This document shows, piece by piece, positions 7,369-14,695 of a DNA stretch of 21,142 nt. The translations under genes were made by a program, and so were the position numbers. How positions within the stretch are numbered: the first letter of the stretch is position 1; every line of letters starts with the position of its first letter. The notes beneath the pieces are model-generated. The model saw nothing but the letters and a program-made list of their open reading frames with translations. It searched no databases and was not told the origin of the DNA. Origin of the DNA: DG-33 sp964345105 (GTDB lineage: Archaea > Hadarchaeota > Hadarchaeia > Hadarchaeales > Hadarchaeaceae); contig CAYFPZ010000016.1 of NCBI GenBank assembly GCA_964345105.1, forward strand, positions 1 to 21,142. Direction: 5' to 3'.

Positions 7369-9593
7369 CACGGCATGTTTTCATGAATAATTTCTGAAAT
7401 TTTCACCATATTATTAGAACTCGTGAAAACGACTTTTAGATAATCAATGTTTTCCAGATCCCCTTGGAATACCCTCACACCTATTGGAGCGAAGACCTCA
7501 ATCGAGCCAATCAATTCCGTGGCTGAGGGGATTATACGCGCGCTCATTACATTTCCAAGCTCGTTAACGTTAATCACTAAAGTTTCTTGAATGTCCGGAT
7601 ATAGATACGGTTGGAAGCCATATGATTCTACGAGATCGCCTTGTTCATCGACAACAAAGACTGTATATCCATCGAAATATCTAATATTTTCATCGACCTT
7701 TAAGTAAGCATTCCAAGCGTCCATGTCAAACACGACATTTTCCCGATTTTCACCGAAATCGAATATGATGTTGTTGTCCTCAGGCCGCCACGTACTGGCG
7801 AATGCCTTGTTCTCAGCCCCCCAAAGCGCGCTCGTAACCTCCTCTTGATAGCGCTGCTGATAACTTTGCTGCGCATAATAATATTCGTCGTAGCTGAAGA
7901 CTACGTAATCAATTCTAATATCGTAATTCTCGCGATATGTACGGATAATCCACCGAAACTCATTTTCATCCATCGTTGGGAAGCGTTGGACATCGACTCG
8001 CCTGCCGTTAACCTGATATGATGTGGCAGGCACATTCACACCATAGATAATGCCACTAGTGTCACGCACATAGTAGATATAATCGGGTGGGCGGGGGACA
8101 AACGATGGATCGTTCTCCCACTTGCCTTCTTCACCCATAACCTCGGCGCCATCGGTCACCGACGCTCGTTGAGAGGCGCCCGTTAGTAGATGCCCAAATG
8201 ACCATTGGATGGAAACGACAGAATTTTCCGACGTATTCTCTCGAAGCCAATCGAAAGCTTCCATGAACCCTTCATCCAAACCTCTGACGCCATGCCATTC
8301 GGTTGGGGGCGTAGTTTGCTCAGCAACAGCATATGCATTAAAAACGAATGGTGTGGCAACGATGCCGGCGCAAAGTACAACCACAATTGGCGCCTGAAAA
8401 TGTTTTAGCCATTCTCCGAACTGCTCAAATGAGACTCTCCGGACGAGGGAAGCAAGCACAGCCGCACCCACGCCCGCCAAGACGGGTACAAAGGGCCACC
8501 ACATCCGTTCGAAACGCGCCTGTCCCGTTCCTGGCCAGACCATTGCCGCAATAACAATAAGCCATGGAAAGATTAGCAGTTCCCAGCGCTTTCTCGACCA
8601 ACAGAACTTGATTAATGCTAAAGCGATTAAAATAAGAATAAATGTAGTCAAAATATTCATGCCATAAAATTTATTGATTGTATCGCTCCATGAATTCGGC
8701 GCAGCCATCTCTCCTGCATACCTAGTAAATGAAATCCCGCCGCCACCGCCTATTCCAACATATCCCAGAAGTGATTGGGCTAAACCTACCCATAACATTG
8801 GACTCTGCCCACCCATTACCCAGAGCGCGAGCGTCATCACTACTAACATACCCAGCACGCCAGCTATCAAACTCAAATGACCACGGATGGTTGAAAAAAG
8901 AGCGCCAAATAAACTGGTTTTGCGAATCAACCTGCCAAGAAATCCAGTTAACAGGACGAGCAATAATCCACCGACCACGATGGGGGCGATGAAGAGCGCC
9001 CCGCTCCATGCCAGCCCGAAAAGCCCATACACCAGCCCAGCTAAAAGTGCAAACTTGGGCATCTCGCTACGGGGGGCCTTGAAAAGCTTTATGGTGAGAT
9101 AAATGGTCCATGCCCCCAAGATCAACTGGATGGGCTCTCGATCATACGCTCCGACCTTCATCCAGTAAATTGATGAGGCCAAAGTAGCCCCGAAGAACGC
9201 CGCAGCGCAGCCCCCAAAGTCACCTCCCAGCTCCTTGCCGATCAGGAAAATCGGGATGATCGAGAGGGCGAAAAGCAGTGGGGCCCAGTACTTGACGGTA
9301 TCCATCAAAGTGACGCTGGGGTTGATAGCATTGACGCCTCTATAAAGCATTACCGTTATTAAGGGCTGTGCTTGCTCCGTGAGGCTGACTGACAGCCCAT
9401 AAGGTGCGTGAGAAAGGGGATTGTTCTCCGCTAAAGCATTTGTTTTATCTATTTCGGCAGCGACATCGTAAACCCATCCGCTGTCCGAAGTGGTCAGCGT
9501 GTCGTACTTCTCGCCGGGGATTAAAAGCACTGAAGTCGTGAAAGCCATCAGCGCGAGTAGATAGCCAACGAGCAACCATCGCCTGTAGTTCAA
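7368..9593 (-). CDS. aglB: AglB/STT3-type oligosaccharyltransferase with altered WWDYG motif
   Basis: A 741-residue membrane enzyme that transfers a lipid-linked oligosaccharide to Asn in exported proteins. An N-terminal multi-helix domain (about residues 8-420) precedes a soluble C-terminal domain. Expected acidic positions are present: D37 in the first external loop, D151-R-E153, and E295 in RYAGEM. The normally near-invariant WWDYG block is instead QWSFG at 463-467, within SIQWSFGHLL, so its Asp is Ser; that block reads the +2 Ser/Thr of the glycosylation sequon. The start is TTG with GGGTG upstream. The gene runs directly into hisS. Family assignment is firm from topology and motif order, but sequon preference or activity may differ from standard AglB. 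Confidence 0.85.
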   Translation of the reverse strand: MNYRRWLLVGYLLALMAFTTSVLLIPGEKYDTLTTSDSGWVYDVAAEIDKTNALAENNPLSHAPYGLSVSLTEQAQPLITVMLYRGVNAINPSVTLMDTVKYWAPLLFALSIIPIFLIGKELGGDFGGCAAAFFGATLASSIYWMKVGAYDREPIQLILGAWTIYLTIKLFKAPRSEMPKFALLAGLVYGLFGLAWSGALFIAPIVVGGLLLVLLTGFLGRLIRKTSLFGALFSTIRGHLSLIAGVLGMLVVMTLALWVMGGQSPMLWVGLAQSLLGYVGIGGGGGISFTRYAGEMAAPNSWSDTINKFYGMNILTTFILILIALALIKFCWSRKRWELLIFPWLIVIAAMVWPGTGQARFERMWWPFVPVLAGVGAAVLASLVRRVSFEQFGEWLKHFQAPIVVVLCAGIVATPFVFNAYAVAEQTTPPTEWHGVRGLDEGFMEAFDWLRENTSENSVVSIQWSFGHLLTGASQRASVTDGAEVMGEEGKWENDPSFVPRPPDYIYYVRDTSGIIYGVNVPATSYQVNGRRVDVQRFPTMDENEFRWIIRTYRENYDIRIDYVVFSYDEYYYAQQSYQQRYQEEVTSALWGAENKAFASTWRPEDNNIIFDFGENRENVVFDMDAWNAYLKVDENIRYFDGYTVFVVDEQGDLVESYGFQPYLYPDIQETLVINVNELGNVMSARIIPSATELIGSIEVFAPIGVRVFQGDLENIDYLKVVFTSSNNMVKISEIIHENMP

Positions 9594-9651
9594 TCTTGCA
9601 CCCGCTAAAATAAGGTCAGGTCAACCTTAAAAATCATCGTTGAGGTCGCTA

Positions 9652-9933
9652 CTACTCTTCCTTCTTAGGTTCGGGTTCTCTCTCGCTTTCAGACTCTACC
9701 ACGCTCGGCGCTGGGGGCGGAGGAGGAGGAGGAGAAACCTCCTTGGTGCCGAACATAATCCATCCCAGCCAGAAGCCTAGACCAGCGAGGATGAAGATGC
9801 CGATGATCACCGGCAACACCAACCACAGCGGGGCCGTCCCATATCCCACCACAAAGGGGAAGTAAATGTATAATGCCGCGATTACAACGCATACAACGCA
9901 AAGCAAAGCCCCAATTGCCCTCGAAGTACCCAC
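9652..9933 (-). CDS. small two-helix membrane protein with proline-rich acidic tail
   Basis: A protein of 93 residues with two hydrophobic helices (AIGALLCVVCVVIAALYIYF and a second from LWLVLPVIIG to LGWIMF), followed by a proline run and an acidic tail ending EPEPKKEE. No family is recognised. I chose GTG 9933 rather than the in-frame ATG at 10011 because GGTGGT lies four bases upstream and a TATA box sits about 40 bases upstream. It precedes the oligosaccharyltransferase gene on the same strand with a 58-base gap, so the two may be co-transcribed. Confidence 0.6.
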   Translation of the reverse strand: MGTSRAIGALLCVVCVVIAALYIYFPFVVGYGTAPLWLVLPVIIGIFILAGLGFWLGWIMFGTKEVSPPPPPPPAPSVVESESEREPEPKKEE

Positions 9934-9970
9934 TTGACCACCTCTAATATCTAAAGTTGATGGGGTAGTG

Positions 9971-9980
9971 CTTTTTAAAT
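9971..9980 (-). promoter_or_regulatory. TATA box for the small membrane protein gene
   Basis: On the minus strand this reads ATTTAAAAAG, a good archaeal TBP site. It would place the transcript start near 9950 and leave a leader of about 18 bases that includes the GGTGGT before the GTG at 9933. Confidence 0.5.
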
Positions 9981-10042
9981 AACTTTCGTCTTGCGAGTTT
10001 AGCAAGGGCAACTGTCATAAGTTCTATCTCCCAATTTTACAT

Positions 10043-10117
10043 GGGCCCGTGGCCTAGTCTGGATAGGGCGGCAGCGTCCTAAGCTGTAGATCGAGGGTTC
10101 GAATCCCTCCGGGCCCG
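10043..10117 (+). tRNA. tRNA-Arg (anticodon CCU)
   Basis: The 75 bases fold as a complete cloverleaf. The acceptor GGGCCCG pairs with CGGGCCC at 10110-10116; the D stem is four pairs with a final U-G; the anticodon stem is GCAGC/GCTGT with one G-U; the T arm is GAGGG-TTCGAAT-CCCTC. The seven-base anticodon loop at 10076-10082 is GTCCTAA, placing CCT at 10078-10080, which decodes AGG. G at position 32 is unusual, since a pyrimidine is expected there. CCA is not encoded after the discriminator G. No intron is seen. Confidence 0.93.
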
Positions 10118-10147
10118 CCTCCCAAGTATAGCGTTTTCTGAGCCTAA

Positions 10148-10270
10148 TTGCTTGAGCCGCTCCTTGATAGCGGAGAGTTGAGAGCCATTGCTTATCAATA
10201 TAGCCGGTCAAAGACTGGGCAAAAATATAAGAATATATGGAATCCCGAAAAGGCCCAAAAATTCTACCTG
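10148..10270 (+). other. open stretch downstream of the tRNA, possible gene remnant
   Basis: The 146 bases between the tRNA and the superoxide reductase gene contain an open frame starting at TTG 10148. It reads like protein for about 40 codons (for example SRSKTGQKYKNIWNPEKAQK) before running antisense into the next gene. No start signal or family is visible. It could be debris of an element inserted at the tRNA 3' end, or chance. Confidence 0.2.
10243..10262 (-). terminator. oligo-T terminator candidate after superoxide reductase
   Basis: Immediately after the stop, the minus-strand transcript meets AATTTTTGGGCCTTTTC, two short T runs of the kind at which archaeal RNA polymerase terminates. 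It would end the oxygen-defence operon. Confidence 0.3.
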
Positions 10271-10641
10271 GACTTCCACAAACCGTGCATATTGCAGTAT
10301 TCTCTCGCGTCAATCTTTTCTGCTTTTATTTCAAATTCAGCCTCTGGTTTATCGCCTGGTTTCAAGAATTTTCTGAAAACCCCACCATCGGCAATTATCT
10401 CCACCCATTCTATGTAATGCTTTTCTTCCATTGGGTGAGGAACTGAACCGATTTTAACTTTTATTCCCGTATCTGTTTTTTCTATAACAGGAACATGTTT
10501 CTCTAGACCAACATCCTCAGTCTTTTCTTTAAGTAGTTCCATCGGCTCATTACAACAAACAAGCTCCCCTACTCCTCCATGTAAAACTTCAACTATATTT
10601 CCGCAAACATTGCATTTGTAGATTTGTTTTAGTTCCGCCAT
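10264..10641 (-). CDS. superoxide reductase (desulfoferrodoxin, two-iron type)
   Basis: Reduces superoxide to hydrogen peroxide without making oxygen, in the cytoplasm of anaerobes. The N-terminal desulforedoxin domain has all four ligands of centre I (C10, C13, C29, C30). The C-terminal domain has the catalytic iron ligands H49, H69, H75, C116 and H119, with the E47-K48 pair beside H49 that assists catalysis. Length of 125 residues is typical. A perfect AGGAGGTGA lies before the ATG. It is the third gene of a run after the ferritin-like and rubrerythrin genes, 33 bases behind the latter, so its peroxide product could be removed by that rubrerythrin. The identification is secure. Confidence 0.96.
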   Translation of the reverse strand: MAELKQIYKCNVCGNIVEVLHGGVGELVCCNEPMELLKEKTEDVGLEKHVPVIEKTDTGIKVKIGSVPHPMEEKHYIEWVEIIADGGVFRKFLKPGDKPEAEFEIKAEKIDAREYCNMHGLWKSR

Positions 10642-10674
10642 ATTTCACCTCCTTTTTTTGGTCTTGGGTCGTGA

Positions 10675-11193
10675 TTATTTCATCCTCTCTTCTGAAAGTT
10701 TTAAATGATCTTTTTCAACTTCGACAAACGCTTCAAATATCTGTTTTACTCTCTCATTTTTAGAATCCCCAGCTGCCTTTTCGTAAAATTCAATGGCCCT
10801 TGTTTCTCTTGCATGGGATTCTTCTAAATTTTCTTTATTGCTTACGTGACATGGCTCACTCTCTTGAGGGACTTTTTCAAGCTTTAATATTTTCTTCCAA
10901 ACATTGGCATGTTCTGCTTCTACTTTTCCTAAAGCCTTGAACAATAATTTTCCTTCATCGTCGTCTGTTTTTTCGGCTGCGCAAAAATAAAATGCCGTGT
11001 TGCTTACTTCTACCTGTAAAGCGCGCTCAGCGTTCGCTTTATCCTTCTCATTCAGCTCAACATCAAAATTAACTTTGGCTTCTTTCGCTTCTTTTATGTA
11101 ACTTCTATGAGCTCCGCAAAAAGGGCAGCTACTCGGCGGACTCTCTCCTACGTAAGGGTCCCCACAAATTTCGCATCTCCACAATTTTACCAT
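10675..11193 (-). CDS. reverse rubrerythrin
   Basis: A 172-residue non-haem di-iron peroxidase. The rubredoxin-like domain is at the N-terminus (C7-x2-C10, C23-x2-C26), the reverse of the classical order, followed by a four-helix ferritin-like domain from about residue 45. Di-iron ligand motifs are visible as EVSNTAFYF, EAEHANVW, EESHARETRAIEFYEKAA and EVEKDHLKL, giving Glu and His residues in Ex2H pairs. It reduces hydrogen peroxide to water using electrons passed through the rubredoxin domain. It starts seven bases after the ferritin-like gene and precedes superoxide reductase, forming a compact oxygen-defence operon. An ATG start gives normal family length. Confidence 0.92.
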   Translation of the reverse strand: MVKLWRCEICGDPYVGESPPSSCPFCGAHRSYIKEAKEAKVNFDVELNEKDKANAERALQVEVSNTAFYFCAAEKTDDDEGKLLFKALGKVEAEHANVWKKILKLEKVPQESEPCHVSNKENLEESHARETRAIEFYEKAAGDSKNERVKQIFEAFVEVEKDHLKLSEERMK

Positions 11194-11200
11194 GTTATCA

Positions 11201-11527
11201 TCAAATTCCTGGCTTCAATTGTGTTTTTTGCTGCAACACGCCTGCTTTACCCACTAACTCATTGACCTCTTTTTTGCCCTCTTCCAATTCTTTTTCTTGC
11301 TCCGTGTCTTCTTTTAACAAAAGGGCTTGGAATTCTCCCACGTGGGTCTTTTCTTCTTTTGCTATGTCCAAAAGAATTTTCTTAATATCTTCTTTTTCAG
11401 TCATGTTCGCCATTTGTTCATAGAGATTTATGGCATCCAATTCAGCTATTATCCCGACTCTTAGAATTTCTTTATCCAAATCTTCTTTTTTTACTTTCTC
11501 AAGATTTACGGGTATTTTTGATAACAT
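11201..11527 (-). CDS. encapsulin-type ferritin-like protein, stand-alone
   Basis: A 108-residue half-ferritin. The core, from about residue 16 to 75 (EILRVGIIAELDAINLYEQM, then ILLDIAKEEKTHVGEFQALL), closely resembles the N-terminal ferritin-like domain that in Pyrococcus furiosus is fused to the encapsulin shell protein. Iron ligands E29, E59, H62 and E65 are in place. Such proteins oxidise and store iron inside a protein nanocompartment. Here the frame stops after the ferritin domain plus a 30-residue charged tail ending QLKPGI, and no shell gene is present in the window. It heads the rubrerythrin and superoxide reductase operon. The C-terminal tail could be a loading peptide, but that is speculation. 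Confidence 0.8.
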   Translation of the reverse strand: MLSKIPVNLEKVKKEDLDKEILRVGIIAELDAINLYEQMANMTEKEDIKKILLDIAKEEKTHVGEFQALLLKEDTEQEKELEEGKKEVNELVGKAGVLQQKTQLKPGI

Positions 11528-11555
11528 TTTTATCCATTTAAAATTTTTAGTGTTT

Positions 11556-11567
11556 TTAATATTTAAT
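11556..11567 (-). promoter_or_regulatory. TATA region of the oxygen-defence operon
   Basis: The minus strand reads AAATTAAATATTAAAAA between the RNase P RNA 3' end and the ferritin-like gene. A TBP site here would start the transcript about ten bases before the ATG at 11527. The AT-rich block could also serve as the end of the RNase P transcript. Confidence 0.4.
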
Positions 11568-11597
11568 TTTAGCAGAAACTCTTATCAGGTAACCAAA

Positions 11598-11893
11598 GCC
11601 GGCGTGCTGGCCGTAACCCGTCTTCTGTTTTCAGGCGACATTTAGCTTAGCGGGCTACCACCCGCCTCCAGCAGGCGTTCATAGGCGGTAATTTGCCCTT
11701 GCATCCCGCGGGATGGCCGTTTCATCCCCGCCGACCCGACCTCAGCGTCACCGCATCCTCGCGCGAGTCGGGAGGTATCGTTTCTGTTCCATCTTTACGA
11801 TCTCTCAACCGTGCCCTTACAGGCTCGCGGACCTGCTCGATGGACGGAGTTTCCTCAGGCTTTCGCCCGGAAGTCGCCCACCAGCTCACCGGC
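11598..11893 (-). ncRNA. rnpB: RNase P RNA
   Basis: The catalytic RNA that removes 5' leaders from pre-tRNA. The ends pair as a 13-base P1 helix with one A-A mismatch (GCCGGTGAGCTGG at the 5' end, CCAGCACGCCGGC at the 3' end), which sets the boundaries. The conserved core is present: GAGGAAACTCCGTCC at 11842-11856 (5' strand of P4), ACAGAAACGATACC at 11774-11787, and ACAGAAGACGGGTTACGG at 11611-11628 (3' strand of P4). The 296-base length is normal for archaea. A TATA box lies about 25 bases upstream. It occupies most of a stretch that otherwise lacks a gene. The exact ends may differ by a few bases. Confidence 0.9.
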
Positions 11894-11914
11894 GCAATAA
11901 TTTTATCTTTGGAG

Positions 11915-11923
11915 ATTTAAAAG
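11915..11923 (-). promoter_or_regulatory. TATA box of the RNase P RNA gene
   Basis: The minus strand reads CTTTTAAAT, centred about 25 bases before the predicted 5' end of the RNA at 11893. This is the standard archaeal TBP spacing and supports the end assignment. Confidence 0.55.
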
Positions 11924-11937
11924 ATATTGTAGAGACC

Positions 11938-12069
11938 ATGGAGATATTTATCGCTGGGCCACTCTTTTCAAGCGAAGTGGGATTTAAGCCTGAAGTTTTG
12001 ACGGGTTCTTTCGAAAGCACGGCGATACAAACACTTAAACAGGGCGTTGGGGTAAAACGAGGCTTTTGA
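11938..12069 (+). pseudogene. possible truncated nucleoside 2-deoxyribosyltransferase-like fragment
   Basis: A 43-codon frame begins MEIFIAGPLFSSE, which matches the characteristic N-terminal strand and GPLF substrate loop of nucleoside 2-deoxyribosyltransferases (about 150 residues in full). After residue 13 the resemblance stops, and a TGA ends it 10 bases before korA. No strong Shine-Dalgarno is seen, and the fragment overlaps where the korA promoter should be (CACTTAAACA near 12040). It may be the 5' remnant of a gene deleted between RNase P RNA and korA, or a chance start-like frame. Confidence 0.35.
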
Positions 12070-12079
12070 AAGGGCTGGA

Positions 12080-13771
12080 ATGCAAGATATTTCTTTTCTC
12101 ATTGGCGGAGAGGCGGGAGACGGGGTTATGCGGACAGCGGAACTCCTAGGCAAGGCCTTCAATCGTCTCGGCCTCTACGCCTTCGTCATAAATGATTACC
12201 CATCCCTCATTCGCGGCGGCCACAACTTCTGTAAAGTGAGGGCCTCGGGCCGTCAGGTGTGGAGCCATCTGGAAGTGGTGGAGCTGGTCGCAGCCCTTAA
12301 CCAAGACACAATATCCCGACACGAGAATGAATTGACGAAGGACGGCCTCGTACTCTTCGACAGCGACAAGGCGAGTTACAAAGGATCATACAAGGCTTAC
12401 CCGATTCCGCTCTCTAGCATGGTCAAGGAAGTTGAAGGCATCCCGATAATGAGGAACGCGGCCATAATCGGCGCCATCGCCCAACTATACGGTATACCCC
12501 TTGAGCCCGTTAACGAGATCTTGACTTGGGCCTATGGTAAACGGGCTGAAAAAAACATCGCGCTTGCAAAGATGGGGTTCGACCACGCCAAGCAGAACTT
12601 TGATCCAATCCTCAAACTCGAGCCGGTCAAGCATGACCCGACTCCTTTCATCTCTGGAACCGAAGCAGTCTCGCTCGGGGCAGTCAAGGCCGGAATGAAA
12701 ATTTACATAGGGTACCCGATGACGCCCTCCACCCGGATTCTTTCCTTCATGGGGACACACCAGGATGAGCTCGGGATAGCGGTGATTCATCCCGAGAATG
12801 AAATAGGAGTGGCCAACATGGCGTTGGGCGTCGCCTACGGTGGGGCAAGATGCATGGTTGGCACAGCTGGAGGTGGGTTCGCGCTGATGCAGGAGGCCTT
12901 CAGCATGGCGGGCCAGTCCGAGATACCCGCGGTCTTCGTGGTGGGGCAGCGCCCTGCACCTGCCGTGGGAGTGCCGACTTACACGGCGCAGGCCGACCTG
13001 AGGTTCGTTCTCCACGTTGGGCATGGAGAGTTTCCCCGCATAGTTGTGGCACCAGGAGATCCTGAGGAAGCGTTCGTGAAGGGTGGAGAAGCAATGAATC
13101 TCGCTTGGAGATATCAAGTCCCAATCGTGGTTCTGATGGACAAGCACCTGCTGGAGAGTTACATGAGCATCGCGATTGATGAACGCAAGGTAAATGTGGA
13201 GCCCAGCAGCGTCGCCGAAAGTTGGGAGGGTGAATACAAACGATACAAATTCACCGACAGCGGGGTTTCCCCCATAATCTTCCCCGGAACGCCAGGGGCA
13301 GTGGTCAAAGTCTCGAGCTACGAGCACAACGAGCATGGATACGCGATCGAGACCCCCGAGAGCGTAACCAACATGCTGCAAAAACGACTACGAAAGATGA
13401 AAGGGATAATCGAGGACCTGAAGAAACGAGAAACGGTGAAGATTTACGGTGACCCCAAAGCGGAGAATTTGGTGATTGCGTGGGGGTCAACCAAGGGCGC
13501 AGTGCTCGAAGCGATGCAGCTCATCGACAAGCCGCTGAAGTTCCTACAGGTTATGTACCTCAGTCCCTTCCCCACGTGGGACGTGAAGGGGCACTTGGAG
13601 CAGGCGAAGGAAATCGTCTGCGTCGAGGTCAACATGACCGGGCAGCTTCGCTCGCTCATCAAGGAGCAGACGGGGCACTACATCGAGAAGGCGATACTCA
13701 AGAACGACGGGAGGCCTTTCGACCCCGTGGGGCTCGCGGGGAAGCTAAAGGAGGCATTTGGTTGGAAATGA
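12080..13771 (+). CDS. korA: 2-oxoacid:ferredoxin oxidoreductase, gamma-alpha fusion subunit
   Basis: Part of the enzyme that oxidatively decarboxylates 2-oxoacids (2-oxoglutarate type) to acyl-CoA and reduces ferredoxin. The 563 residues hold an N-terminal gamma domain (GGEAGDGVMRTAELLGKAF, about 1-180) fused to the alpha or pyrimidine-binding domain, with YPMTPST at 212-218 and the block GGARCMVGTAGGGFALMQEA. This fused order is typical of archaeal KorA. The ATG follows AAAGGGCTGGA. The stop overlaps korB (ATGA). No delta-type ferredoxin subunit is present, so a separate ferredoxin must accept electrons; one lies 2.7 kb downstream. Substrate choice between 2-oxoglutarate and other 2-oxoacids is inferred. 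Confidence 0.93.
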   Translation: MQDISFLIGGEAGDGVMRTAELLGKAFNRLGLYAFVINDYPSLIRGGHNFCKVRASGRQVWSHLEVVELVAALNQDTISRHENELTKDGLVLFDSDKASYKGSYKAYPIPLSSMVKEVEGIPIMRNAAIIGAIAQLYGIPLEPVNEILTWAYGKRAEKNIALAKMGFDHAKQNFDPILKLEPVKHDPTPFISGTEAVSLGAVKAGMKIYIGYPMTPSTRILSFMGTHQDELGIAVIHPENEIGVANMALGVAYGGARCMVGTAGGGFALMQEAFSMAGQSEIPAVFVVGQRPAPAVGVPTYTAQADLRFVLHVGHGEFPRIVVAPGDPEEAFVKGGEAMNLAWRYQVPIVVLMDKHLLESYMSIAIDERKVNVEPSSVAESWEGEYKRYKFTDSGVSPIIFPGTPGAVVKVSSYEHNEHGYAIETPESVTNMLQKRLRKMKGIIEDLKKRETVKIYGDPKAENLVIAWGSTKGAVLEAMQLIDKPLKFLQVMYLSPFPTWDVKGHLEQAKEIVCVEVNMTGQLRSLIKEQTGHYIEKAILKNDGRPFDPVGLAGKLKEAFGWK

Positions 13772-14613
13772 GGGAACTCGACAGCCCCGCCAAGAACACT
13801 TGGTGCCCTGGATGCGGCAACTTCAACATCCTCGCGGCGGCCAAGTGGGCAATGGCCGAGCTCGTGAAATCGGGAGATGTGAAGCCGGAGCAAATCGTCA
13901 TCTCTTCCGGGGTCGGCTGCCACGGCAAGATATCCGACTATATCAAGGTCAACAGCTTCTACTGCCTACACGGAAGAGTAGTGCCGCCCCTCATGGGGGT
14001 GAAGGTGGGAAATCAGCGACTGAAGGTGATCGGATTTGCCGGTGATGGCGACGCTTACGACGAAGGGGTCAGCCACCTCATCCACACGGCTCGAAGAAAT
14101 CTCGACGCCACCTTCATCGTGCACGATAATCAGGTTTTCGCCCTTACAACTTCCCAAGTCACTCCCACTACCCCCATAGGGTTCAGGACCAAGTCAGCCC
14201 CCAAGGGTAGCTTCGAGACCCCGCTTAACCCCCTCCACCTAATGCTGGCCTGCGGCGCAACGTTCGTAGCCCGAGGCTTCACCGGGGACATGCGGCACCT
14301 ACGCTCTCTCATCCTGCAGGCGGTACAACACCGGGGCTTCGCCTTCATCGATGTCCTCCAGCACTGCCCGAGCTTCAACCCCACTCTGGAAAAATTCAAG
14401 CCCAAAGTCTACGACCTCAACGAGGAAGGACACAACGTGGAGGACTTTGCGGCAGCATTGGAGAAGGCCAAGGAGTGGAACAACCGTATCCCTATTGGTA
14501 TCTTTTACCAAGTGAAGAAGGAGATTTATGAGAAACAGCTGCTGGGCGACCGAGTGCTCGCCGAAGAAAAACCGTTGCCCTCGGTTCAGAGTGTGTTACA
14601 AGAATTTATGTAA
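13768..14613 (+). CDS. korB: 2-oxoacid:ferredoxin oxidoreductase, beta (thiamine-pyrophosphate) subunit
   Basis: Carries the thiamine pyrophosphate and an iron-sulfur cluster of the KorAB enzyme. In 281 residues it has CPGCG at 13-17, the conserved GVGCHGKISDY block with C51, the TPP-binding GDGD at 92-95 extending to HDN, and FALTTSQ near 124-130. The ATG at 13768 overlaps the korA stop. TTG 13762, seven bases after AGGAGG, is an alternative that adds two residues. The frame is open upstream inside korA, but those residues are not family sequence. The two-gene korAB arrangement without extra subunits is the common archaeal form. Confidence 0.94.
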   Translation: MRELDSPAKNTWCPGCGNFNILAAAKWAMAELVKSGDVKPEQIVISSGVGCHGKISDYIKVNSFYCLHGRVVPPLMGVKVGNQRLKVIGFAGDGDAYDEGVSHLIHTARRNLDATFIVHDNQVFALTTSQVTPTTPIGFRTKSAPKGSFETPLNPLHLMLACGATFVARGFTGDMRHLRSLILQAVQHRGFAFIDVLQHCPSFNPTLEKFKPKVYDLNEEGHNVEDFAAALEKAKEWNNRIPIGIFYQVKKEIYEKQLLGDRVLAEEKPLPSVQSVLQEFM

Positions 14614-14695
14614 ATTTAATCTGCATCAGCAAAAAAATAATAAGTTGGAACACCAAAAATGTTCTTGGTTGTGCCAAAGTTTGGTGGAAAATAAC

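Noticed and set aside
9999..10313. Minus-strand open frame across the tRNA
   Set aside because: It covers a complete tRNA-Arg in antisense and is a shadow of it.
11693..11937. Plus-strand open frames across the RNase P RNA
   Set aside because: They are antisense to a structured RNA with conserved core and P1 pairing; no ribosome sites are present. Only the last part from 11938 was kept, as a possible gene fragment.
12485..13381. Long minus-strand open frame (298 codons) inside korA
   Set aside because: It lies entirely antisense to a clear KorA. The product is rich in His, Arg and Cys with no motif; it is a by-product of GC-rich codon use.
13480..13767. Upstream extension of the korB frame inside korA
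   Set aside because: Residues are Arg/Gly/Ala-rich and unlike the family; KorB homology begins at MRELDSP, next to the overlapping ATG.
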